Positions 1-5,340 of a stretch of 5,340 nucleotides of DNA are shown here, in pieces. The notes beneath the pieces are model-generated. The model ran no database searches and was not told where the DNA came from. It saw only the letters and a list, made by a program, of their open reading frames with translations. The position numbers were made by a program, and so were the translations under genes. This DNA comes from NVQY01 sp047639325 (GTDB lineage: Bacteria; Pseudomonadota; Alphaproteobacteria; Rhodobacterales; Rhodobacteraceae), in the NCBI GenBank assembly GCA_047639325.1, contig JBLINN010000294.1, positions 1-5,340 on the forward strand. The letters are read 5' to 3'. The stretch's first letter is position 1. The number at the start of each line of letters is the position of its first letter.

Positions 1-1369
1 GACCTCGGTCATCGCGGTGGTGCTGGCTGGGTTCTCTCTGGGTCACTGGCTGGGGGGGCGATTGGCCGAAAGACCGGCGCGCGCAGCCCTGCGGGCCACC
101 GGTTGGGCGATGCTGGCAGCGGCGGTCAGCACGGCGGTGGCAGTTATGTTGTTGCAGCGCCTTGCCGGTCCCGTGTTGCAAACCGTGGGGCATCCGATCT
201 GGGGTATTGCGGTCTTGGCGGTGCTGGTGTTCTTTGTGCCATCCTGCTTTGCCGGTATCCCCGCCCCAATCCTGGCGCGGATCGCGGTCGAGGGAAATGA
301 CCAGTCTGGCCGCGCCCTTGGGGCGATTTTTGCCGCCGGGGCCATCGGCGCAATTGCCGGCACTTTGCTGGCCGGGTTCCTGTTTATTTCCTGGCTGGGC
401 ACGGCGGCGACGCTGATGGTGGTCGCGCTAACCTACATCGCCGCCGCGTTGACCTGTTTTGCCATGGCCGGATGGCGGGCAATGCTGATGCCCCTGCTTG
501 TGGGTATCATTGCCCTAGGTCTGGCGGGCCTGTCGATTGCCACCCCCAACCCCTGCACCCGCGAAAGCCGCTATTTTTGCCTGCGCTCGCTGGATATGTC
601 TGCCGATCCGGCCAGCCCGGTGCGGCTGATGGTGATTGACCACTTGGGGCACGGGATCAGCGCGTGGGATCAGCCGCGCGTGATGTTTACTGAACATGCC
701 GCAATGCTGGATGCGCTGGCCCGTCTGCGCGCGCCGCACCCTGATTTCAGCAGCTTTTTCATCGGTGGCGGCTCTTATTCGATCCCACGCGCCTTTGCGG
801 ATCGGGGCACCGGCCCGCGCACCGTGGCCGAGATTGACCCGGCCGTCACCGCCCTGGCGCAACAAGATTTCTGGTTTGATCCAGCCACCGCTGAAATCCT
901 GCATCAGGACGCGCGCCAAGCCCTGCTGAACCGGCCCGACGCATTGTATGATGTGATTATTGGCGACGCGTTTACCGATGTGGCGGTGCCTGCGCATCTG
1001 ATCACCGAAGAATTCTTCACCCTGGTCCAATCCCGCCTGACGCCGGATGGTACGTTTTTGATGAACGTGATCGACTATTCCGACCGCCTGCACGCGTTGG
1101 CGTCTGTCGCGCGCACGTTGCAACAGGTGTTTCCCTTGGTAGAAATCTGGACAAACACCACCCGCCCCGACCTCGGCGCGCGTGTGGTGTTTGTACTGGT
1201 CGCCGGATCACATCGCACCCCGCAAGACCGGTTTGTCGCCCCTGCCCCCGATCAGGTCGAATTCGGCGCTATGGCAGATTCATGGGTGGCGCAAATTTCC
1301 CAGTCGCGCGGCATCCTGCTAAGCGATAACTTCGTGCCGATAGACCGACTGATCGGGCGGCCTGATTAG
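1..1369 (+). CDS. Fused MFS/spermidine synthase-like membrane protein, 5' end missing
   Basis: The reading frame is open from the left edge (first full codon at base 2) to a TAG at 1367-1369, giving 455 visible residues. The GTG at 17 is probably internal, because the in-frame residues before it (TSVIA) continue a typical membrane helix of this family. The first ~180 residues hold about five hydrophobic segments (roughly 35-52, 65-92, 104-130, 135-155, 160-180) with short loops. A 'CTRESRYFCLR' motif then leads into a soluble Rossmann domain. Visible there are the nucleotide-binding glycine motif IGGGSYSIPR (~254-263), the acidic strand end AEIDP (~276-280), HQDAR (~301-305) and IGDAFTDVAVPAHLITEEF (~320-338). 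These match the spermidine-synthase/methyltransferase fold (COG0421-like), which in true SpeE binds decarboxylated SAM and putrescine. Here the usual D-[ST]-[ST]-D-P catalytic motif is replaced by GDAFTD, so polyamine synthesis is doubtful and the substrate is unknown. The helices suggest the inner membrane. Confidence 0.85.
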   Translation, partial: TSVIAVVLAGFSLGHWLGGRLAERPARAALRATGWAMLAAAVSTAVAVMLLQRLAGPVLQTVGHPIWGIAVLAVLVFFVPSCFAGIPAPILARIAVEGNDQSGRALGAIFAAGAIGAIAGTLLAGFLFISWLGTAATLMVVALTYIAAALTCFAMAGWRAMLMPLLVGIIALGLAGLSIATPNPCTRESRYFCLRSLDMSADPASPVRLMVIDHLGHGISAWDQPRVMFTEHAAMLDALARLRAPHPDFSSFFIGGGSYSIPRAFADRGTGPRTVAEIDPAVTALAQQDFWFDPATAEILHQDARQALLNRPDALYDVIIGDAFTDVAVPAHLITEEFFTLVQSRLTPDGTFLMNVIDYSDRLHALASVARTLQQVFPLVEIWTNTTRPDLGARVVFVLVAGSHRTPQDRFVAPAPDQVEFGAMADSWVAQISQSRGILLSDNFVPIDRLIGRPD

Positions 1370-1375
1370 CAGGCC
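1359..1375. terminator. Short stem-loop spanning both convergent stop codons
   Basis: GGCCTG (1359-1364) and CAGGCC (1370-1375) form a perfect 6-bp GC-rich stem around the 5-nt loop ATTAG. The loop contains the plus-strand TAG (1367-1369) and the complement of the minus-strand TAA (1366-1368). There is no T-tract on either side, so it is not a classical intrinsic terminator. It may be a weak pause or 3'-end protection element shared by the two genes, or chance. Confidence 0.3.
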
Positions 1376-1899
1376 AGCGGCACAGACAATTTATCCAGAT
1401 GCCCCGGTTTGAACTGCATCAACGGATACCCGGCAACCGAACAGCCTGTACGCCGGGCAACTTGCCCCGCAAACGACTGCCCCAAATCCTGACCTGACAA
1501 TTGCGATCCATTCATAGGCTCGCGAAACCCGTCAACCACGCCAAACACATGCTTGTCATAAGACACGATCCGCAATTTCGCGGTGACATCTCCGGCGAAT
1601 ATCGCCACCCCACGCAAAGCCGCGCCATTCGCACCATCCACATGCATCGCATAGACGGCTGCATCTTTATGTTTCACCCGGCCCATTTTTGGCGATTTGG
1701 CGGAATAGACAGGCACGTCCGATTTACCGGTTGCCCCTTTCCTGGACGCCTTCTTTGGCGCGGCCTGCGCCGGGCCAACATTCACATATTCATAGGTTCC
1801 ATAGCTCGAAAACCCGATCCCGGATTTGCTTTTGGATACTTCCGCCGGAGCGCTGGCAGCAGCCAGTACAATCGGCAAGGCGATTAGATATCTTTTCAT
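1366..1899 (-). CDS. Hypothetical exported protein, 177 aa, two cysteines
   Basis: I do not recognise the family. The N-terminus is a clear Sec signal peptide: MKR, a hydrophobic core (residues 4-15), then an A-P-A signal peptidase I site after Ala19. The predicted mature periplasmic or secreted protein is 158 aa. Residues 20-45 are rich in Ser, Gly and Tyr (SSYGTYEY). Residues 49-78 form a basic, Lys/Arg-rich low-complexity stretch. The rest (about 79-177) looks like a compact beta-rich domain. The only two cysteines are Cys153 (in RTGC) and the C-terminal residue Cys177 (VPLAC), well placed for a disulfide. Small Rhodobacterales exported proteins often end in a similar way (recollection, not a search). 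The ATG at 1899 is chosen because the signal peptide begins there and a GGGA lies 8 nt upstream. The TAA stop overlaps the end of the convergent gene by 4 bp. The gene stands alone on its strand, divergent from typA, and its base composition resembles its neighbours. Confidence 0.8.
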   Translation of the reverse strand: MKRYLIALPIVLAAASAPAEVSKSKSGIGFSSYGTYEYVNVGPAQAAPKKASRKGATGKSDVPVYSAKSPKMGRVKHKDAAVYAMHVDGANGAALRGVAIFAGDVTAKLRIVSYDKHVFGVVDGFREPMNGSQLSGQDLGQSFAGQVARRTGCSVAGYPLMQFKPGHLDKLSVPLAC

Positions 1900-1907
1900 G
1901 ATTCATG

Positions 1908-1911
1908 TCCC
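1908..1911 (-). promoter_or_regulatory. Weak Shine-Dalgarno (GGGA) of the exported protein gene
   Basis: On the minus strand the bases before the ATG at 1899 read CTGGGACATGAATC, placing GGGA 8 nt upstream of the start. The ATG at 1906-1904 is in another frame and leads to an ORF without a signal peptide, so this spacing favours 1899. Confidence 0.45.
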
Positions 1912-1979
1912 AGGCAGTTAGCGGCATGCCAACCTTGCGGGTTTGCAGGGCAATAATGTGACGCCAATCCGGCAATTTT

Positions 1980-2005
1980 CGGCCCAATTGTCCTATCGGC
2001 CCAAT
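1980..2005 (+). repeat. 9-bp direct repeat CGGCCCAAT upstream of typA
   Basis: CGGCCCAAT occurs at 1980-1988 and again at 1997-2005, exactly 17 bp start to start. A related CGCCAAT lies at 1962-1968, so CCAAT recurs at 1964, 1984 and 2001. The repeat sits between two divergent genes and flanks the TTGTCC of the promoter candidate. It could be a tandem operator or a small duplication; no regulator can be named. Confidence 0.4.
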
Positions 2006-2016
2006 CAGACGCTTAT
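1988..2016 (+). promoter_or_regulatory. Possible sigma70-type promoter for typA
   Basis: TTGTCC (1988-1993, 4 of 6 to TTGACA) and GCTTAT (2011-2016, 3 of 6 to TATAAT) are separated by 17 bp. Transcription would start near 2023, leaving a leader of about 65-70 nt. The leader contains a 5-bp GC hairpin, GCGCG (2049-2053) / CGCGC (2059-2063) with loop GTATG, and then the Shine-Dalgarno. The -10 overlaps a short inverted repeat, ACGC (2009-2012) / GCGT (2020-2023). The match is weak. No convincing promoter was seen for the divergent gene, although an 8-bp palindrome GGCATGCC (1923-1930) lies just upstream of its start. Confidence 0.22.
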
Positions 2017-2077
2017 CAGGCGTGTTTTCGCTGGCATATCGCAGCGCGGCGCGGTATGCGCGCGGCAACTCCCGTAC

Positions 2078-2082
2078 AAAGG
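2078..2082 (+). promoter_or_regulatory. typA Shine-Dalgarno (AAAGG), fixes the start
   Basis: AAAGG lies 8 nt before the ATG at 2091. This supports 2091 over the in-frame GTG at 2022, whose extra 23 residues look like translated leader and precede the conserved TypA N-terminus MDLRNIAIIAHVDHGKTT. Confidence 0.65.
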
Positions 2083-2090
2083 CTGAACTT

Positions 2091-3908
2091 ATGGACCTGC
2101 GAAATATCGCAATTATTGCTCACGTTGACCACGGCAAAACCACGCTGGTGGATGAATTGCTGAAACAAGCCGGCACCTATCGCGAAAATCAGGCCACCAC
2201 TGAACGCGCGATGGATAGCAACGATCTGGAACGCGAACGTGGTATTACCATCCTTGCCAAAGCCACCTCGGTGGTATGGAAAGGCACGCGTATCAACATC
2301 GTTGACACCCCCGGCCACGCCGATTTCGGTGGCGAGGTGGAACGCATCCTGTCGATGGTTGACGGTGTTGTCCTTTTGGTGGACGCTGCCGAAGGCCCGA
2401 TGCCGCAAACCAAATTTGTGACCTCCAAGGCATTGGCCCTTGGCCTGCGCCCGATTGTTGTGCTGAACAAGGTCGACAAGACCGACGCAGAACCCGACCG
2501 CGCCCTGGACGAATGTTTTGATCTGTTTGCCAACCTGGGCGCAGATGACAACCAACTGGATTTCCCGGCTATGTATGCCTCGGGGCGCGCTGGCTGGGCT
2601 GATGTGGAACTGGACGGTCCGCGCAAGGATCTGTCCGCCTTGTTTGACCTGGTGGTCAAACATGTCCCCTCCCCGGCGCAGATCGCCCATCGGGACGAAC
2701 CGTTTCGAATGTTGGCGACCACACTGGGCAACGATCCTTTCATCGGGCGTATCCTGACGGGTCGTGTGGAAAGTGGGACGTTAAAGGCTGGCGAACAGGT
2801 CAAGGCGCTGTCGCGTGACGGTACCCTGATTGAAAACTTTCGCGCCACCAAGATTCTGGCGTTCCGCGGACTGACCCAGCAACCGATCGAATATGCCGAG
2901 GCTGGCGATATCGTCACATTGGCAGGCATGTCCAAAGCCACCGTGGCCGACAGTATTGTCGCCCCTTCCGTCACCGAAGGCCTGCCCGCCCAACCGATCG
3001 ATCCGCCCACAATTACCGTGACCTTCGGCATCAACGATTCCCCGCTTGCCGGTCGTGACGGCAAAAAAGTGCAGTCGCGCGTCATTCGTGACCGTCTGAT
3101 GAAAGAAGCCGAAAGCAACGTCGCCATCCACATTTCCGACACCCCGGGCGGTGACGCGTTCGAAGTTGCGGGCCGGGGCGAATTGCAGATGGGCGTGCTG
3201 ATCGAAAACATGCGTCGCGAAGGGTTCGAACTTAGTATTTCGCGCCCACAGGTGCTGTTTCAGGAAGTAGACGGCAAACGGCTGGAGCCAATCGAAGAAG
3301 TCACCATCGACGTCGATGACGAATATTCCGGCGCGGTCATCGAAAAGATCACCGGCACCCGCAAGGGCGAGTTGATCGAGATGAAACCAGCAGGCGCCGG
3401 CAAGACCCGGATTATCGCCTACGTCCCCTCGCGCGGGCTTATCGGTTATCACGGCGAATTCCTGACCGATACGCGCGGCACCGGCGTTTTGAACCGGGTG
3501 TTTCACGAATGGGCACCGCACAAAGGCGCGATCCCGGGCCGACGCGCCGGGGTTCTGATCTCGATGGAAAACGGCACCTCTGTTGCCTATGCGATGTGGA
3601 AACTCGAAGATCGCGGCAAGTTCTTCATCGGCGTTCAGGAACAGGTCTATCAGGGCATGGTCATCGGCGAACACAGCCGCGAGAATGATCTGGAAGTGAA
3701 CCCGCTGAAAGGCAAACAGTTGACCAACGTCCGGGCCAGCGGCACCGACGAAGCGGTCAAGCTGACCACGCCGATCACATTGTCGCTGGAACAGGCGATT
3801 GCATATATCGACGATGATGAATTGGTCGAAGTCACGCCCAACGCGATCCGTCTGCGCAAGCGCCATCTGGACCCGCACGAACGCAAACGCGCGGCCAGAG
3901 CGTCGTAA
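2091..3908 (+). CDS. typA: Ribosome-associated translational GTPase TypA/BipA
   Basis: Complete, 605 aa, close to the roughly 607 aa of E. coli BipA. The GTPase domain (1 to ~200) has every G motif: G1 AHVDHGKTT (10-18), switch I/G2 with RERGITI (48-54), G3 DTPGH (72-76), G4 NKVD (126-129) and G5 around YASG (162-165). An EF-Tu-like beta-barrel domain II (~205-300), domains III and V (~305-480) and the BipA-specific C-terminal domain (~485-605) follow. Recognisable blocks include GRGELQMGVLIENMRREG, SRGLIGYHGEF and the basic tail LRKRHLDPHERKR. The family binds the 70S ribosome near the A site, hydrolyses GTP, and helps 50S assembly and growth at low temperature or under stress. The gene is apparently monocistronic: a 191-bp divergent intergenic region lies upstream and a strong terminator begins 16 nt after the TAA. 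Nothing in it looks truncated or unusual. Confidence 0.98.
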   Translation: MDLRNIAIIAHVDHGKTTLVDELLKQAGTYRENQATTERAMDSNDLERERGITILAKATSVVWKGTRINIVDTPGHADFGGEVERILSMVDGVVLLVDAAEGPMPQTKFVTSKALALGLRPIVVLNKVDKTDAEPDRALDECFDLFANLGADDNQLDFPAMYASGRAGWADVELDGPRKDLSALFDLVVKHVPSPAQIAHRDEPFRMLATTLGNDPFIGRILTGRVESGTLKAGEQVKALSRDGTLIENFRATKILAFRGLTQQPIEYAEAGDIVTLAGMSKATVADSIVAPSVTEGLPAQPIDPPTITVTFGINDSPLAGRDGKKVQSRVIRDRLMKEAESNVAIHISDTPGGDAFEVAGRGELQMGVLIENMRREGFELSISRPQVLFQEVDGKRLEPIEEVTIDVDDEYSGAVIEKITGTRKGELIEMKPAGAGKTRIIAYVPSRGLIGYHGEFLTDTRGTGVLNRVFHEWAPHKGAIPGRRAGVLISMENGTSVAYAMWKLEDRGKFFIGVQEQVYQGMVIGEHSRENDLEVNPLKGKQLTNVRASGTDEAVKLTTPITLSLEQAIAYIDDDELVEVTPNAIRLRKRHLDPHERKRAARAS

Positions 3909-3924
3909 ATTGTGACTTGAACAC

Positions 3925-3961
3925 AAAAAGCCGCCTGAAGTTCAGCTTCAGGCGGCTTTTT
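3925..3961. terminator. Bidirectional intrinsic terminator between typA and the alaS-DUF1330 unit
   Basis: AAAAAGCCGCCTGAAG (3925-3940) and CTTCAGGCGGCTTTTT (3946-3961) are perfect 16-bp inverted complements around the loop TTCAG. The GC-rich core is 11 bp (3930-3940 with 3946-3956). On the plus strand it is followed by TTTTTATTT and starts 16 nt after the typA stop. On the minus strand it ends in TTTTT about 85 nt downstream of the DUF1330 stop. The symmetry suits termination of both converging transcripts. The 84 bp from 3962 to 4045 show nothing further beyond a GACGTC palindrome at 4015-4020. Confidence 0.9.
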
Positions 3962-4045
3962 ATTTGGTTGCGGCGTTCTTCCAAACGTTAAGGCACATGC
4001 TTTCTCGTCTATTGGACGTCACAGAGCGGCACGTTCAAAACTTGC

Positions 4046-4333
4046 CTATTCGGTGACTTCCACAATCATCAATTCACGCTCAGACGCATCGCGTGCATGG
4101 CTTAACGCCCGCTGATAAACCTCTGAATTATAACATTCTTCCGCCTTTTCAACGGATGGAAAACGGGCCACCACATTGCGTGGGCGTGCCAAACCTTCCA
4201 GTTGCACAAACCGCCCGCCACGGGCGATAAACTTTCCCCCATGGGCCGCAATCGCCTCGGTCGCCAGGGCGGCGTATTTCGAATACGCCTCTTCATCATG
4301 TACAGTTACATGTGCAATCCACAACGCGCTCAT
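4046..4333 (-). CDS. DUF1330 family protein, 95 aa
   Basis: The pattern is that of DUF1330 (Pfam PF07045), small proteins with a dimeric alpha/beta-barrel (ferredoxin-like) fold and no settled function. Visible features are a first strand LWIAHVTV (4-11), a helix containing YSKYAALATEAIAAHGG (17-33), the family motif ARGG (37-40), LEG (45-47), PRNVVARFPS (51-60), a helix with Tyr68 and Tyr73 (YNSEVYQRAL), Arg81, and a last strand LMIVEV (88-93). There is no signal peptide or membrane segment, so it is probably cytosolic. The ATG at 4333 begins the conserved first strand and has a GGAGG 8 nt upstream. It starts 3 nt after the alaS stop, which implies one mRNA and probable translational coupling. 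Family assignment is from sequence pattern; a link to tRNA charging is not established. The stop is TAG. Confidence 0.85.
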   Translation of the reverse strand: MSALWIAHVTVHDEEAYSKYAALATEAIAAHGGKFIARGGRFVQLEGLARPRNVVARFPSVEKAEECYNSEVYQRALSHARDASERELMIVEVTE

Positions 4334-4336
4334 ATC

Positions 4337-5340
4337 TTAATCCTCCAAAACTGTCTCAGCGGCTTTAATTGCCGCCTCCGCATTTGCCACATCACGACCG
4401 CCGCCTTGCGCCATATCCGCACGACCGCCGCCGCCCTTACCGCCCAATTCAACCACAGCCGCCTTGACCAGATCAACCGCAGAAAACCGATCGGTCAGGT
4501 CTGCCGTGACACCAGCCGCAACAGCTGCCTTGCCGCCAGCATCGGCAATCAACAACACCGCGCCAGATCCCAGACGATCTTTGTGTTCGTCGATCAACGC
4601 AGGCAGATCCCGGCCCGTCACCCCAGTCAAAACCTGAGCTATCAGCGATATCCCATTGATTTCCTTCACTTCCGGCCCAACCCCACCAGCACCGGCCATC
4701 GCCAGTTCGCGGCGCAGCTGGGCAACCTCATTGCCAAGCGCGCGGCGTTCGTCCAGCAGTGCGCGCAGGCGATCCAGCACATCTGCAGCGGGGGTTTTCA
4801 ACACGGCGGCCACCTCGCCAAGGCGACGGTCCTGTTGGCTCAGATATTCAAACGCTTCGGCCCCGGTCAGCGCCTCGATCCGCCGCACCCCGGCGCTCGA
4901 CGCAGAGTCGCCCAAGGCCACAAACACCCCGATATCGCCAGTCCGACGCACATGGGTCCCGCCGCACAGTTCCAGCGAATAGGTTTGCCCATCCGCCCCC
5001 TTGCCTGATCCGGGCAAAGCGCCCATCGACACAACACGCACTTCATCGCCGTATTTTTCCCCAAACAAGGCCTGCGCGCCCAGGCCACGGGCATCATCCG
5101 GTGTCATAATCCGCGTGTCTACCGGGGCATTCTGGCGAATAAAGGCGTTGACCTCGGTTTCAACCGTGGCCAGTTCTTCGTCGCTCAGCGCCTTGGTGTG
5201 CGAAAAGTCAAACCGCAGCCGATCCTGGGCATTCAGCGACCCGCGCTGCGCCACATGATCCCCCAATGCCCGACGCAACGCTTCGTGCAGCAAGTGCGTT
5301 GCCGAGTGATTGGCGCGGATCGACGTGCGCCGCGCATGAT
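4337..5340 (-). CDS. alaS: Alanyl-tRNA synthetase, C-terminal part (5' end outside window)
   Basis: The frame is open across the right edge, so 333 residues are visible, about 38% of a normal enzyme of roughly 880 aa. The N-terminal aminoacylation and tRNA-recognition domains lie beyond base 5340. The fragment holds the editing (SAD) domain with its two zinc-binding motifs: HSATH (fragment residues 11-15, bases 5308-5294) and CGGTH (125-129, bases 4966-4952). These correspond to the HxxxH and CxxxH ligands that hydrolyse Ser- or Gly-tRNA(Ala). GVRRIEALTG follows, then a helical, coiled-coil-like stretch (~163-213), and a DHHA1-type C-terminal domain ending in the glycine-rich motif GGKGGGGRADMAQGGG (299-314). 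The HSATH-CGGTH spacing is about 12 residues longer than in E. coli AlaRS (numbering from memory), because of a PGSGKGADGQ segment before CGGTH. The TTG at 5293 is not a start, since HSATH lies upstream of it. It is the first visible gene of a minus-strand unit ending with DUF1330. Confidence 0.97.
   Translation of the reverse strand, partial: HARRTSIRANHSATHLLHEALRRALGDHVAQRGSLNAQDRLRFDFSHTKALSDEELATVETEVNAFIRQNAPVDTRIMTPDDARGLGAQALFGEKYGDEVRVVSMGALPGSGKGADGQTYSLELCGGTHVRRTGDIGVFVALGDSASSAGVRRIEALTGAEAFEYLSQQDRRLGEVAAVLKTPAADVLDRLRALLDERRALGNEVAQLRRELAMAGAGGVGPEVKEINGISLIAQVLTGVTGRDLPALIDEHKDRLGSGAVLLIADAGGKAAVAAGVTADLTDRFSAVDLVKAAVVELGGKGGGGRADMAQGGGRDVANAEAAIKAAETVLED
4342..4346 (-). promoter_or_regulatory. 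Strong Shine-Dalgarno (GGAGG) embedded in the alaS 3' end
   Basis: On the minus strand GGAGGATTAAGATATG contains GGAGG, the alaS TAA stop (4339-4337) and the DUF1330 ATG. The Shine-Dalgarno overlaps the final Leu-Glu-Asp codons of alaS and sits 8 nt before the ATG. Ribosomes finishing alaS are therefore placed to restart on DUF1330. Confidence 0.8.

Noticed and set aside
515..1123. Minus-strand open frame (202 codons) opposite the spermidine-synthase-like gene
   Set aside because: The plus-strand frame has conserved motifs throughout this interval; the antisense translation has none.
2049..2063. GC hairpin in the typA leader as a possible thermosensor or riboswitch
   Set aside because: Only 5 bp, does not pair with the Shine-Dalgarno, and no conserved aptamer elements are visible; noted only within the promoter entry.
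1790..2068. Minus-strand 92-codon frame crossing the intergenic region
   Set aside because: It overlaps the signal-peptide coding region of the exported protein in another frame and reads through the intergenic repeat; no domain or good ribosome site.
2022..2090. N-terminal extension of TypA from a GTG at 2022
   Set aside because: The 23 extra residues precede the conserved TypA N-terminus, the AAAGG Shine-Dalgarno fits ATG 2091, and the 605-aa product matches family length.
2189..3211. Second antisense open frame (340 codons) opposite typA
   Set aside because: Ser/Arg/Thr/Pro-rich translation typical of a shadow of a GC-rich gene, with no supporting motif.
2781..3926. Long antisense open frame (381 codons) opposite typA
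   Set aside because: It lies fully opposite a strongly conserved gene, its translation shows no recognisable domain, and it runs through the terminator stem; it is explained by the codon bias of typA.
3997..4056. Possible 19-aa plus-strand peptide (MLSRLLDVTERHVQNLPIR)
   Set aside because: The AAGG lies only 3 nt before the ATG, the frame follows a strong terminator and it runs into the DUF1330 3' end.
4202..5008. Plus-strand open frame (268 codons) opposite alaS and DUF1330
   Set aside because: It spans two real minus-strand genes and their junction, has Gln/His/Arg-rich low-information sequence, and has no recognisable domain.

Overview
The window looks like a chromosomal housekeeping stretch from an alphaproteobacterium, most likely the Rhodobacteraceae/Roseobacter group. 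The cues are moderately high GC with matching third-position bias, a TypA and an AlaRS of the alphaproteobacterial kind, and a short secreted protein ending in a 'TGC...VPLAC'-style tail that recalls small exported proteins of that group. The taxonomic call is inference from sequence style; no search was run.

Layout from left to right. (1) Bases 1-1369 (+) hold the C-terminal part of a membrane-anchored spermidine-synthase-like protein, cut by the left edge. (2) Bases 1366-1899 (-) encode an unrecognised exported protein of 177 aa. It is convergent with gene 1, and the two ends overlap by 4 bp. (3) Bases 1900-2090 are a divergent intergenic region with a 9-bp direct repeat, a weak promoter candidate and the ribosome binding sites of both flanking genes. 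(4) Bases 2091-3908 (+) hold a complete typA/bipA, a ribosome-associated translational GTPase. (5) Bases 3925-3961 form a perfect 16-bp stem-loop terminator that can work in both directions. (6) Bases 4046-4333 (-) encode a 95-aa DUF1330 protein. (7) Bases 4337-5340 (-) hold the 3' part of alaS (alanyl-tRNA synthetase), cut by the right edge. Only 3 nt separate the alaS stop from the DUF1330 start, and the DUF1330 Shine-Dalgarno lies inside the last codons of alaS.

Functionally, typA and alaS are both translation genes that meet tail to tail over a shared terminator. DUF1330 appears to be translated as the distal partner of alaS. The two left-hand genes have no evident functional link to this block. 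I found no tRNA, rRNA, CRISPR array, insertion sequence, integrase, toxin-antitoxin pair or phage gene, and no convincing novel multi-gene system. The points of interest are small: a hairpin whose loop carries both convergent stop codons, the alaS-DUF1330 coupling, an unrecognised two-cysteine exported protein, and repeat structure upstream of typA.
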